This document shows positions 52,184 through 62,300 of a stretch of DNA of 64,000 bases, piece by piece. How positions within the stretch are numbered: the first letter of the stretch is position 1; every line of letters starts with the position of its first letter. The translations under genes were made by a program, and so were the position numbers. The notes beneath the pieces were generated by a model that was given only the letters and a program-made list of their open reading frames with translations, did not search any database and had not been told where the DNA came from. Origin of the DNA: Alteromonas macleodii (GTDB lineage Bacteria; Pseudomonadota; Gammaproteobacteria; Enterobacterales; Alteromonadaceae); contig NZ_LR812090.1 in the NCBI RefSeq assembly GCF_903772925.1, forward strand, positions 4,541,902 through 4,605,901, in the 5' to 3' direction.

Positions 52184-53662
52184 ATGGCTAATTATTTCAA
52201 CACCCTGTCACTTCGCCAGCAGTTAGACCAGCTTGGCCGCTGCCGTTTTATGGCACGCGATGAATTCGCTGACGGTTGTCAGTTCTTAAAAGGCAAGAAA
52301 ATTGTCATTGTAGGCTGCGGCGCGCAGGGCCTTAACCAAGGCCTGAATATGCGTGACTCAGGGTTAGATGTTTCTTATGCGCTGCGTCAGGCGGCGATCG
52401 ATGAGCAACGCGACTCTTACAAACGCGCTTCAAGCAATGGATTTACTGTTGGTACATATCAGCAGCTTATTCCAGAAGCTGATGTAGTTTACAACCTAAC
52501 ACCTGATAAGCAGCACGCAAGTGTAGTTGAGGCAGTAATGCCGCTTATGAAAAAAGGTGCAACCCTAGGTTACTCACACGGTTTCAACATTGTTGAAGAA
52601 GGCCAGCAAATTCGTAGCGATATCACAGTAATTATGTGTGCGCCGAAAAGCCCAGGCTCAGAAGTACGTGAAGAATATAAGCGTGGCTTTGGTGTACCAA
52701 CACTAATAGCTGTGCACCCAGAAAATGACCCTGAAGGGAAAGGTTGGGATCAGGCTAAGGCACTGGCAAGTGCAACTGGCGGTGACCGCGCAGGTGTACT
52801 TGAGTCTTCATTTGTGGCTGAAGTTAAATCTGACCTTATGGGTGAGCAAACCATCTTATGTGGTATGCAACAAGTTGCAGCAGTACTTGCGTTCGAGAAA
52901 ATGGTTGATGATGGTATCAACCCAGGTTATGCAGGTGCGCTAATTCAGTACGGCTTAGAAGCCATTACTGAAGCACTTAAGATTGGCGGTGTAACTAACA
53001 TGATGGACCGCCTATCAAACCCTGCAAAAGTGAAAGCGTTTGAGCTTTCTGAGCAGTTAACTGATTTACTTCGTCCGCTATTTGAAAAGCACCAAGATGA
53101 CATCATCAGCGGTGAGTTCTCTCGCACCATGATGGAAGATTGGGCAAATGGTGATGCGAATCTACTTAAGTGGCGTGAAGAAACCGGTGAAACCGCGTTT
53201 GAAAACGCACCAGCTTACGAAGGTGAAATCAGCGAACAAGAATTCTTTGACCACGGCATTTTACTAGTTGCCATGATCAAGTGTGGTGTTGAGGTTGCGT
53301 TTGACGTAATGGTTGAAGCTGGAATTCTGCCTGAGTCTGCGTACTACGAATCACTGCATGAAACACCGCTAATTTCTAACACAATCGCACGTAAGCGTTT
53401 GTATGAAATGAATGTGGTTATTTCAGACACAGCAGAATACGGAAACTATTTGTTTGCTAACGCAGCAATTCCAATTTTGCGTGAGAAATTTATGCCTACC
53501 ATCGATACCAGCGTTATCGGTAAGGGTTTAGCTTCTGCTTCTAACCAAGTAGAGAACAAACGCCTTGTTGAAATTAACGAAGCCATCCGTTCACACGGTG
53601 TGGAATCGGTAGGTAAGACCTTGCGTGGCTACATGACTGACATGAAAGCCATCATAGGATAG
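52184..53662 (+). CDS. ilvC: Ketol-acid reductoisomerase, class II
   Basis: A 492-residue class II (long-form) enzyme using NADPH and Mg2+ to rearrange and reduce acetolactate and acetohydroxybutyrate. The start at 52184 ([18 protein letters not shown]) has CGGAA upstream and matches E. coli IlvC (491 residues); the open frame continues upstream only by chance. Rossmann motif [28 protein letters not shown]; the R and S residues of the NADPH-binding loop are seen. The duplicated knotted C-terminal domain contains the metal-binding [14 protein letters not shown] strong terminator follows. IlvY is the divergent regulator. Confidence 0.97.
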   Translation: MANYFNTLSLRQQLDQLGRCRFMARDEFADGCQFLKGKKIVIVGCGAQGLNQGLNMRDSGLDVSYALRQAAIDEQRDSYKRASSNGFTVGTYQQLIPEADVVYNLTPDKQHASVVEAVMPLMKKGATLGYSHGFNIVEEGQQIRSDITVIMCAPKSPGSEVREEYKRGFGVPTLIAVHPENDPEGKGWDQAKALASATGGDRAGVLESSFVAEVKSDLMGEQTILCGMQQVAAVLAFEKMVDDGINPGYAGALIQYGLEAITEALKIGGVTNMMDRLSNPAKVKAFELSEQLTDLLRPLFEKHQDDIISGEFSRTMMEDWANGDANLLKWREETGETAFENAPAYEGEISEQEFFDHGILLVAMIKCGVEVAFDVMVEAGILPESAYYESLHETPLISNTIARKRLYEMNVVISDTAEYGNYLFANAAIPILREKFMPTIDTSVIGKGLASASNQVENKRLVEINEAIRSHGVESVGKTLRGYMTDMKAIIG

Positions 53663-53700
53663 GACAGTTTCTGTCGTTAGGTGCTTAACTAAGCCCTCTT

Positions 53701-53727
53701 GCCCGACCATTTTGGTCGGGCTTTTTT
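53701..53727 (+). terminator. Intrinsic terminator of ilvC
   Basis: GCCCGACCA (53701-53709) pairs perfectly with TGGTCGGGC (53713-53721) around TTT, followed by six T residues. Confidence 0.95.
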
Positions 53728-53811
53728 ATGCCTGTAACTCAGTGAGTCACGTATCCTTTACAGCGAACTGCTTAGCTAAATCAAAGCAGTTAATAGCAAC
53801 CACTTATCTCT

Positions 53812-55062
53812 TTAAGAAACAACCACTTCCCGAACGCGTTCAGCGAAGCGAACTGATGCATAAGCTAACGCAAAAAAGATAAGAAAACCCCAACCTATTG
53901 GCATCAAATTCCCGTTTAAAAAACTATCGACAATAAGCGCAACGGGCACTGAGAATAAGCTTGAAAAGCAGCCAATAATGGCAGCACCTAAGCCTGCCAT
54001 ATCGCCAAGAGGCTGCATTGCCATAGCGTTTAAGTTACCAAACAGTATGCCCACGAAGAAAAAGCCAACAAACATAACGGCCACAGTAGGAATTAACGGC
54101 GGCAGGCCATCGTAAGCAAATAACAGTGCCAAATACACCACCGCAAAACAATTTACTCCTTTAAGCGCAAATCGACAGAGCTTGCGCATGCCGAAGCGCA
54201 TTACCATTTTTCCGTTAAAGTAAGAGGCAAGACCGATAGAAAAAGCAAGAGTAGCGAAGATATAGGGGAACCACTCTCCAACATTGTAAAACACAGTGAA
54301 GATGGTCTGTGACGCGCTTAAATATGCTAAAAACGCCCCGAAGATACAGCCCATTGCAAAGGTATAACCCATCACTTCGGGGTGGGTCAGGATAAATTTT
54401 GAGGATTTAAAAAAATGTGCGCGCGAGAATTTTCTGCGCTTCGCCCGAGGCAAGGTTTCTCCCTGGCGAGAGAAAAACCAGATTCCAGCCATAGTAGCCA
54501 CTATGAGGAACATAGTGAAAATATGAAACCATGACGTCAATTCCATCACAGTTTGCCCAATAATTGGGGCCAACATGGGCACCAATATAAACACCATCAT
54601 GATAAACGACATGACTTTTGCCATGGCATCACCCACGTATAAATCACGAATAATGGCCATTGAAGCTATGCGAGGCCCCGAAACACCAAACGCTTGAATA
54701 ACCCGCCCAACCAGCATGGTTTCAAGGTTAGTGGCGAGCATGCATACAAAGGTACCCAACGCAAAAATACATAAACCCACTAAAATGGTAAGACGGCGGC
54801 CGCGGCTATCTGAAAAGGGGCCAAAGAACATTTGACCAAACGCCATACCTAAAAAGAACACGGTGACAATCAGATGAGTTTGATGCGCCTCTTGCACATT
54901 AAGTGATTCACCAATTTGAATAAGTGCGGGCAACATAGCGTCTATACTAAGTGCCACCAGCGATGTCATGGTCGCCATCAAAGCAACAAATTCAACAAGG
55001 CCAAGGGCGGGCTTTTGCACAACTGCAGTATCATCAGATACGCCATTAGATGTCTGGGGCAT
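53812..55062 (-). CDS. MFS drug exporter, Bcr/CflA family
   Basis: A 416-residue, 12-helix major facilitator of the Bcr/CflA subfamily. It begins with a short cytoplasmic stretch (MPQTSNGVSDDTAVVQKPALG) and the first helix FVALMATMTSLVALSIDAMLPAL, followed by MFFGPFSDSRGRR, the conserved MFS loop 2-3 motif. The second half has YFNGKMVMRFGMRKL. Substrates are probably hydrophobic drugs or metabolites; the exact one is not known. No regulator is adjacent. A terminator for the upstream gene lies 33 bases before the start. Confidence 0.9.
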   Translation of the reverse strand: MPQTSNGVSDDTAVVQKPALGLVEFVALMATMTSLVALSIDAMLPALIQIGESLNVQEAHQTHLIVTVFFLGMAFGQMFFGPFSDSRGRRLTILVGLCIFALGTFVCMLATNLETMLVGRVIQAFGVSGPRIASMAIIRDLYVGDAMAKVMSFIMMVFILVPMLAPIIGQTVMELTSWFHIFTMFLIVATMAGIWFFSRQGETLPRAKRRKFSRAHFFKSSKFILTHPEVMGYTFAMGCIFGAFLAYLSASQTIFTVFYNVGEWFPYIFATLAFSIGLASYFNGKMVMRFGMRKLCRFALKGVNCFAVVYLALLFAYDGLPPLIPTVAVMFVGFFFVGILFGNLNAMAMQPLGDMAGLGAAIIGCFSSLFSVPVALIVDSFLNGNLMPIGWGFLIFFALAYASVRFAERVREVVVS

Positions 55063-55095
55063 AAAGTCTCGAATATGAAATTAAGTGAGGGAATT

Positions 55096-55122
55096 AAAAA
55101 AGGCGCGAAACCGTCGCGCCTT
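55096..55122 (-). terminator. Terminator of the S9 peptidase gene
   Basis: AAGGCGCGA (55100-55108) pairs with TCGCGCCTT (55114-55122) around AACCG; on the minus strand a run of six T residues follows. It lies between the S9 peptidase stop at 55202 and the MFS start at 55062, so the two genes are separate transcripts. Confidence 0.9.
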
Positions 55123-55201
55123 GATTAGTATAACTGAAACCTGGTTAAAAAGCCGTCAGATTTGGCTATCTTATCGTAAATACTACGATCTTTAACGAGT
55201 C

Positions 55202-57187
55202 TTATTCCTCTGACAGACTAGCTGTTACCGCCTCGCCGTTCTTAGTCGGTTTCAGATATTGGTCTAAAAATATATCCATTTCTTTAAAGAATAGGTGGCG
55301 ATTGCGCTGAATAGAAAGGCTGTGGTCTCCATTTTCAAGCTCTACGTATTTAAAAACTTTGTCGTAGTCTTCTAACTCATCAGCCATATAGCGGCTGTGA
55401 AGAGGTGGAACAACACGGTCTTCTTCGCCATGCACGAGTAGAATAGGGGTCTTGATCCCTTTTGCGTTGTAATAAGGCGAGCGTGCTTCCAAATCATCGT
55501 AGTCGTCACCAATTTGATTTTTAACAAATTCGTTATTCAGGAAACGGCGAGAATGAATGATGACGTGCTTAAGCGAACTGACACCAGCAAAACTTACAGC
55601 GCATTGAAATAGTTCAGGCGTTTTAACTGTTGCCATTAATGCTGCATAGCCGCCATAACTTGCGCCAACTATGCACATATTATCTTGCTCTGCGTATCCC
55701 TTTTCTACCATCCAACCTGCGGCGTCAGTGATATCGTCTTGCATAGCTAGGCCCCATCCTTTCATTTGGCTTTGCGCAAAACTATAACCATAGCCTCTTG
55801 AGCCTCTAAAGTTTGGCCTCAACACCGCGTAGCCTTTCGAGGTGAAGTATGCAGTCCAGTAATCGAAACCGCTGAAATCCCGAGCCCCCGGTCCGCCATG
55901 AGGATGAATAATGGTTGGGAAGGGCCCGTCCCCCTTAGGAAGGGTTAAATATGCTTCAATCTTGATACCATCTCTGGCTTCGTACTCAATAAGTTTATGC
56001 TCGGAAAGTTTCGTCGAGTCTATTTGGCTGTATTGCTCAAATAGCATGTTCAGCGTGCCTTCCTTGCGGTTACCCAATAAATACACACCGGGCAATATGT
56101 CAGACTCAGAATAAACAATATAAGTTTGCTCATCGTCACTGAAACTAACTAACGTGTTGTTATAATCAGGAAGGCCCTGGTCGATACCGTTTTGAAGTGC
56201 AACATAGCGTTCATCCCAATAAAATCGGCCGTCATGACGCACGCCGATAGCATCTCGCGTAACGGGTGAATAAATAAGGCTGCCGTTGACGTCATAGCCT
56301 TCGTCGGCATATACCTCAGTTCGCTCGTTGGTTTTAAGGTTTAGGCTATATAATGCGCGATAGTCGCCCTTGTAGCCTTTGTAATAAAGAATATTTGGGT
56401 CTTTAGCAAAGCCCACTGGATATTCGCCCTTCTCCGTCATGGCGTTATAGGCAAACAAGGTTCGCCAGCCATCTTCTTCTTTTAGGAAGACCTCGCGCTC
56501 ACCGCTATCATAATTAAGTGAAACGCCAATACGAACGTTACTTTGTTGATCGGTAAGCCAATCTCTGATGCGCTTTTTACCGCGCATAATGCGACTTACG
56601 CCTCCTGTATTAACATTGACTTTATACACTGAAGGTAAACCTAGCACCTCGGCATCTATTGCTATAAGCACATGATCTGGGTCATCAGGTAGCCAATCGA
56701 TAACGTCATCTTGAAATTGAGGAATGTGGTTAGGATTACCGGCACGACGCTTAATTCGTTCCCATTCAACCATATTAAACGCGCCGCCCTCGCCATCGAA
56801 TTTAATACTTAACAAGCGGGTGTCATGCACTTTTGTGGTACCACGGCGAGTTTCATAGCGCGCGCTAACCACGACACGTTCATTGTTCACCCACTTGTAC
56901 CAATTAATCTTTACACGTTCATTGTCAGAGCGAAGTAGGTAATGCTTTTCACCCTTTTCCAAATCGAAGGTGGCGAGCATGGCAAACGCATCTCCTTGTT
57001 CAACATTTTGAACAAAGGCGATTTTTGTTCCATCGGGTGACAAAGATGGCGTCCAATAGGTTGGCAGCGAACTAAACGCATCGTAGGCATTTTTCTGAGT
57101 AGTCGACTCAGCGCTCAACGTAGTTGAAATAGCTAACAATAGTAGAGCAATAAGCGTAGCTGGTGAGAAAGCCTTTCTGTAAGACAT
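55202..57187 (-). CDS. Secreted S9-family prolyl oligopeptidase-like peptidase
   Basis: A 661-residue serine peptidase. A Sec signal (MSYRKAFSPATLIALLLLAIS, cut near LSAES) sends it to the periplasm or outside. Residues about 35-400 form a beta-propeller with repeats such as SPDGTKIAFVQN. The C-terminal alpha/beta hydrolase has HPHGGPGARD, nucleophile Ser510 in VGASYGGYAA, Asp590 in VHGEEDRVVPP, and His622 in NGDHSL. The arrangement fits acylaminoacyl-peptidase or dipeptidyl peptidase-like members of S9. It would release dipeptides from peptides outside the cytoplasm; the specificity is not known. Confidence 0.92.
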   Translation of the reverse strand: MSYRKAFSPATLIALLLLAISTTLSAESTTQKNAYDAFSSLPTYWTPSLSPDGTKIAFVQNVEQGDAFAMLATFDLEKGEKHYLLRSDNERVKINWYKWVNNERVVVSARYETRRGTTKVHDTRLLSIKFDGEGGAFNMVEWERIKRRAGNPNHIPQFQDDVIDWLPDDPDHVLIAIDAEVLGLPSVYKVNVNTGGVSRIMRGKKRIRDWLTDQQSNVRIGVSLNYDSGEREVFLKEEDGWRTLFAYNAMTEKGEYPVGFAKDPNILYYKGYKGDYRALYSLNLKTNERTEVYADEGYDVNGSLIYSPVTRDAIGVRHDGRFYWDERYVALQNGIDQGLPDYNNTLVSFSDDEQTYIVYSESDILPGVYLLGNRKEGTLNMLFEQYSQIDSTKLSEHKLIEYEARDGIKIEAYLTLPKGDGPFPTIIHPHGGPGARDFSGFDYWTAYFTSKGYAVLRPNFRGSRGYGYSFAQSQMKGWGLAMQDDITDAAGWMVEKGYAEQDNMCIVGASYGGYAALMATVKTPELFQCAVSFAGVSSLKHVIIHSRRFLNNEFVKNQIGDDYDDLEARSPYYNAKGIKTPILLVHGEEDRVVPPLHSRYMADELEDYDKVFKYVELENGDHSLSIQRNRHLFFKEMDIFLDQYLKPTKNGEAVTASLSEE

Positions 57188-57463
57188 AACATTCCCTTGT
57201 AATTTTTTATTATGGGCGGAACTTAGCTAATGAGTAAGCCTCAAAACCATGTTAATTCGAGTATACAAATTTGTGACCAAATGTACAAAAAACCAACCCA
57301 TACGGGTTAATATAGATAATATTGACGCAATAATTTGATCTCTCGTCGTACTTTGCGAATACAAAATGCAGATATGGTATTATTAACCACAGATATAATA
57401 TGGATTTTACCCTAAACCAGTAAGCTTCTAAGCCCAGCGTTACCTTAAGGATCTAGCCTTTTC

Positions 57464-59302
57464 ATGCCTTCAACTTGGAGCGGGCTTGCCACTTTGCAAG
57501 GCCTATTTTCACGACAATTAGTGCGCAAAATATCCAAAGCAGACTCTTTATTAGCTAAGGCGTTGTTGTGCGTGCAGCTGTGCTTGCTGTGCACGGTATC
57601 TTTTGCTCAAGAGTCAATTACCTACGATGTTCAAGGTGTAGAAGACGCTAAGCTACGTAACAACATTCGGCTGCATTTAAGCGGACTTGATGTCGAAAAA
57701 GCATTACTAACTGACCCTTATTGGCAAGACGAAGTGGCAGAAGCGGTGGCGACGGCAGTACAACCCTATGGCTTTTACAACAGTGAAACCAAGGTACGCA
57801 TACAAGAAGGGGACAAGGTCACAGTAACGGTTTCTTTGAATACTCCTCTTACTATCAACAAAGTTACCCGAGAAATCATTGGTGCTGGTCGTGAAGATAA
57901 AGCATTCAGAGAGCGTTTTAACTCACTTAAACTCAAAGAAGGTGATGTGTTAAATCAGACCATCTATGAGTCATTTAAATCTTCCATGTTTAATTACGCT
58001 CTTTCCAATGGTTATTTTGATTATTTCTGGCAGGCAACACGGCTAGATTTAGTACGTGACGAAAAACAAGCAAACGTGCTGCTAATTGCGCAAAGCGGAC
58101 CTCAATATAAGTTTGGTGAACTCAAATTCGTAGGTGATGATAAAGCTAAAGCGATTATTAAACGCCTAAAACCTTTTAAAACTGGCGATGCCTATTCATC
58201 ATCAGTGTTAGGCGATTTTAACAGACGTTTAAATCAGTCAGGCTATTTCAACCGGGTCATAGCAAGGCCAGTAGTCAGCGACGCAGAAGGCTTACTGGTT
58301 CCTATTGAAGTCTCGCTTCAACACAGACCTACCGATGCATTTAATGTCTCGGTAGGTGCGGCTACTGATACAGGTCCGCGAGTACGTTTGGGTTGGGAAC
58401 GTCCTTGGGTTAATGACAAAGGGCACTCGGTTTCATCAGATATTTTTATTTCAGAGCCTGAACAATCGGTTACCGCCGACTACCGCATTCCAATGAAAAA
58501 TATCACTCGCGACTATGCCAGTATCGAAGCGGGCTACCAGTTTATTGAGTACGCCAATACGTCATTTGAAAGCGAAACCCTTTCTTTGTCAGCACATAGA
58601 TACACGCAACAAGATGGTTCGCCCTGGCAACATGATTATTCAGTAACCTACCTTAGAGAGACTTACGATCAGGGGGACCTTGATACTAATACCACCTCGT
58701 TAGTTTTACCGGGCTATTCACTAACCTACCGAGATAAAGACGACGAGCTCAACATTGGCAACGGCACCTATGTTCAAGTGCTGGCTCAATATGGCAAAGA
58801 GGGCTTTGGCTCAGACATTGACTATGCTAAAACTGCCGTTGAAGGCATGTTAATTCGTACATTCGCTAATAAGCACAGAATAACTTTACGCGGAGAAATT
58901 GGAGCAATTAAAACAAACTCTTTCGATGACGTGCCTGCTTCACTTCGCTTTTACGCTGGAGGCGACCAAAGCGTTAGAGGGTTTAGCTATCGTGATTTGT
59001 CGCCGAAAGCAGATGTTATTAACCCAGAGACTGGCGAGCTTGACCTTGAATCTATTGGCGGAAAGTACCTAGTCACATCAAGCATAGAATACGCGTACTC
59101 AATTGCAGATAACTGGCGAATAGCCGCTTTCGTAGACGCGGGTAAAGCTGCAAACGATATAAGCGACTCCCTCGCTTATGGTATAGGCCCTGGGGTTCAC
59201 TGGCTGTCACCTATTGGCGCTGTAAGAGTATATTTAGCCAGAGGGCTATCAAAACAAGAAAATGATTGGCGTATTCACATAATCTTGGGGCCTGAGCTAT
59301 GA
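57464..59302 (+). CDS. tamA: Translocation and assembly module protein TamA
   Basis: A 612-residue Omp85-family outer-membrane protein. The N-terminal signal (about 30-48, ALLCVQLCLLCTVSFA) is preceded by a rather long basic region. Three POTRA domains follow (about 50-290, ITYDVQGVEDAKLRNNIRLHL onward), and the 16-stranded barrel starts near 330 (PTDAFNVSVGAATDTGPRVRLGWERPW). The family lid-lock motif lies in GGDQSVRGFSYRDLSPK. The C-terminus ends in HIILGPEL with alternating strands. It couples with TamB to help insert or move outer-membrane molecules. The stop overlaps the tamB start by 4 bases. Confidence 0.94.
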   Translation: MPSTWSGLATLQGLFSRQLVRKISKADSLLAKALLCVQLCLLCTVSFAQESITYDVQGVEDAKLRNNIRLHLSGLDVEKALLTDPYWQDEVAEAVATAVQPYGFYNSETKVRIQEGDKVTVTVSLNTPLTINKVTREIIGAGREDKAFRERFNSLKLKEGDVLNQTIYESFKSSMFNYALSNGYFDYFWQATRLDLVRDEKQANVLLIAQSGPQYKFGELKFVGDDKAKAIIKRLKPFKTGDAYSSSVLGDFNRRLNQSGYFNRVIARPVVSDAEGLLVPIEVSLQHRPTDAFNVSVGAATDTGPRVRLGWERPWVNDKGHSVSSDIFISEPEQSVTADYRIPMKNITRDYASIEAGYQFIEYANTSFESETLSLSAHRYTQQDGSPWQHDYSVTYLRETYDQGDLDTNTTSLVLPGYSLTYRDKDDELNIGNGTYVQVLAQYGKEGFGSDIDYAKTAVEGMLIRTFANKHRITLRGEIGAIKTNSFDDVPASLRFYAGGDQSVRGFSYRDLSPKADVINPETGELDLESIGGKYLVTSSIEYAYSIADNWRIAAFVDAGKAANDISDSLAYGIGPGVHWLSPIGAVRVYLARGLSKQENDWRIHIILGPEL

Positions 59303-62300
59303 GAAAACGTACAGTTTCTGCCATCTTGCTCTCGCCTGTACTGCTATTGGTTGCCATTTATGCGCTACTCATCAGCCCGTTGGGCGGCCCAACAGTAAAA
59401 CTTATCGCGAACAGCTTTGTTACAAACCTTTCCATTGATGATATCGATGGCAGTTTTGCCGATACCCTTGAAATACACAATTTACACTGGGAAAACGCGC
59501 AGTGGCGCGTGGCATCGCAGTACGCCTATATTGATATAACGTGGCGTTGTCTTTTTGAGCCAAAAGTCTGCGTAAATGAACTCACGCTTGAAAATGCCAC
59601 GTTAACGCAACTCGCTGCTGCTCCAGAAACAGTTGAAGAAACCAACACTGGCGATGAATTTTCTTTGCCTATTCCCATTGAAGTAGGGTATCTAGCCCTT
59701 GCAAACATTAACGTTGAGCTTCTTACCACAACCGTTGAAGTGGATGAGCTAGAGCTTGCAGATTTCAGCGGCGACCAGACGCTGGCTCTTGACAGTTTAG
59801 CCACGAAAGGGGTTCGTATAGCCCTGTTAGAACAAAATACAAAAACAAGCTCACCAGCAGCAAATACAGCTTCTCAAGCTCAGCCTTCCACGTCAAAACA
59901 GACACCTAAACAAAGTGCTGAAAAAACAGCAGGGCTAGCGACACCAGATGAAGAAAGCGCCTTGCCTAAGTCATACTCGCTTAGCTACGAGGTGCCTGAA
60001 TTACCAACAATCACCGCTCCTATTCCCATATCGCTTGGTACTTTATTGGTTGAAGACTTACACGTTACCCAAGGCGATAGCACACAACAAATAGCATTGA
60101 TATCGCTGCTCGACGCACAGTTCAAAGACAGTGATATTGCCATTGAAGAAATGGTTGTCGCGCATGAACAAGGGGAAGTAAAAGCAAAAGCGAGCGCCAC
60201 CCTTAGTGGGAACTTCCCGCTAAGCATTGCAGCTAGAGCAAAGACAGTACTTGATGATGCTCCCCTTACCGTAAACTTAAACGCATCGGGGGCACTTGAT
60301 GATTTGGCACTTTCCGTCAACACAACGGGGGCTGTAAACGCCGACGCTAATTTGGCAGCAAACGTTCTTAATACCGAACTCCCCATTGAATTCACTGCAA
60401 AGTGGCAAGAACAACCCATTCCAACAATGGAAAGCGCCACGTTAAAAGCAGGTACGCTGACACTTGAAGGTACTATGGGCGATTACCAGTTAAAAGGCAC
60501 CGGTGCAGCAATCTTGCCAGACATAGGTAATGTGCCTGTATCCCTGGATGTTGTGCTTAAAAAGAACAATATTTATGTCAATCAGGCGAATATTGAGGCG
60601 CTAGAAGGTAGCTTAGTCAATACAGGTACCCTTTACCTAAACGAGAGTATTGCTTGGGAGGGAAAAACCACGCTTTCAAACGTGTCTGCACAGCGTTTCA
60701 GCGCTTACGCACCTGAGAACTTAAGCGGCGAGATAGAGAGCATTTTACAGTACTCAGAGCGTGGCGGGCTGCATATGAGCTTTAAAGATATGCAGGTATC
60801 TGGCGTGCTACAAGGTGAACCACTAGAAATAAAAGGCAACGCCGTGTATGCCGGCCCCAGTGACTTATTCGTTACTAACGTAAACATCGTGCAAGAAGGG
60901 GAAAATGAAAAGAACGTTATTCGAGCTATTGCACAAGTCTTAAACAAGCGTCATTTAAACGCCGATATTACTATTAACGCAAACACAATAAATAATCTTT
61001 ACCCAGAAGTATCCGGTGCGATAAATGGTAAGATATCTGCCTCTGGTCCGTGGCAAAATCCACGTGCTAACGGCACGTTAGATTTATCCAACATCACTAT
61101 ATCACCAAATTTAAATGCCTCTGCTGCGCAGCAAGGACCGTTGAGCGGCGAGATAACACTAGATGGCACTTATAAAGATCACCAAGCACAGCTAAACCTT
61201 TCGTTACCCGATAATCAAATTGCCTTCAGCCTTAACGGTTCATGGGCAAACAATCATTGGATAGGTGAGATAAGCGATACCCAGCTAGAGCTTGCTAATA
61301 TGCAATGGGCGTTATCAAGCCCGTTCACACTTGATATAGGCACCGCGCCTGTGACTGCCAAAATAGGCCAGCACTGCTGGACATCACGTCGCGAAGGAGA
61401 GCTGTGCATCTCGAACGTGAATTATCAAGACAGCAAAGCAAGTTGGGATATCAAAGCAACGTCACTACCTGTAGGGCTGTGGGCGAATGAACTAGTGCCA
61501 ACTATGGTTTCAGCGCCTTCTGAAGCTACATTAAGTATTCAAACAAAAGGCAGTTATTCACAACAAGATCCTATCGATGCGACTTTTACTGCGTCAATGA
61601 GTGCAGCCCCGTGGCAATTAGGTGAAACCAGACCATTAACGCTTACCATTAACTCATTTGAAACTAGCGGTAAAATAAAACAAGGGCAGCTGGAGTCAAC
61701 CTCACTGATCTCCAGTCAAGATATCGGTGATGCAACACTTACGTTAAACACCCGACCGTTTGAAGAGGAAATACCTTTGGACGGTAAGTTGGTCATGGAG
61801 GGACTTGATGTAGCGCCACTGAAACCTCTTTCTCCCGCTATTCGCACCTTAACAGGGGTGCTTAACGGTAATATTACTCTTAGCGGATATGTCAATGACC
61901 CATCCCTAAATGGCGAGCTTACCGTTTCTAACGGCGCAATAGATATTCAAGATACGCCTGTCACATTAGCCGACTGGAATCAAAAAGTAGTGCTTAGCGA
62001 CCAAACTGCAGCGCTTGATGGCAGTTTTATACTCGGAGGAGGTAAAGGTACGCTAGAAGGTGAACTCGACTGGTCATCAGAGCCTAGCGCTAACTTCAAG
62101 TTAAAGGGCAACAGCTTTGAAATAAGACAGCCAAACATTCGTCTGAAGGTATCGCCTAATATTGATGTTGCCGCAACTAAAGAGAAGGTCGATGTAACGG
62201 GCGATATTAATATTCCGTGGGCCCGTATTGAAGTAGAGTCCTTACCTGAAAGTGCAGTGTCACCGTCAAAGGACGTTCACTTGCGCGGAGAGCCAGACAA

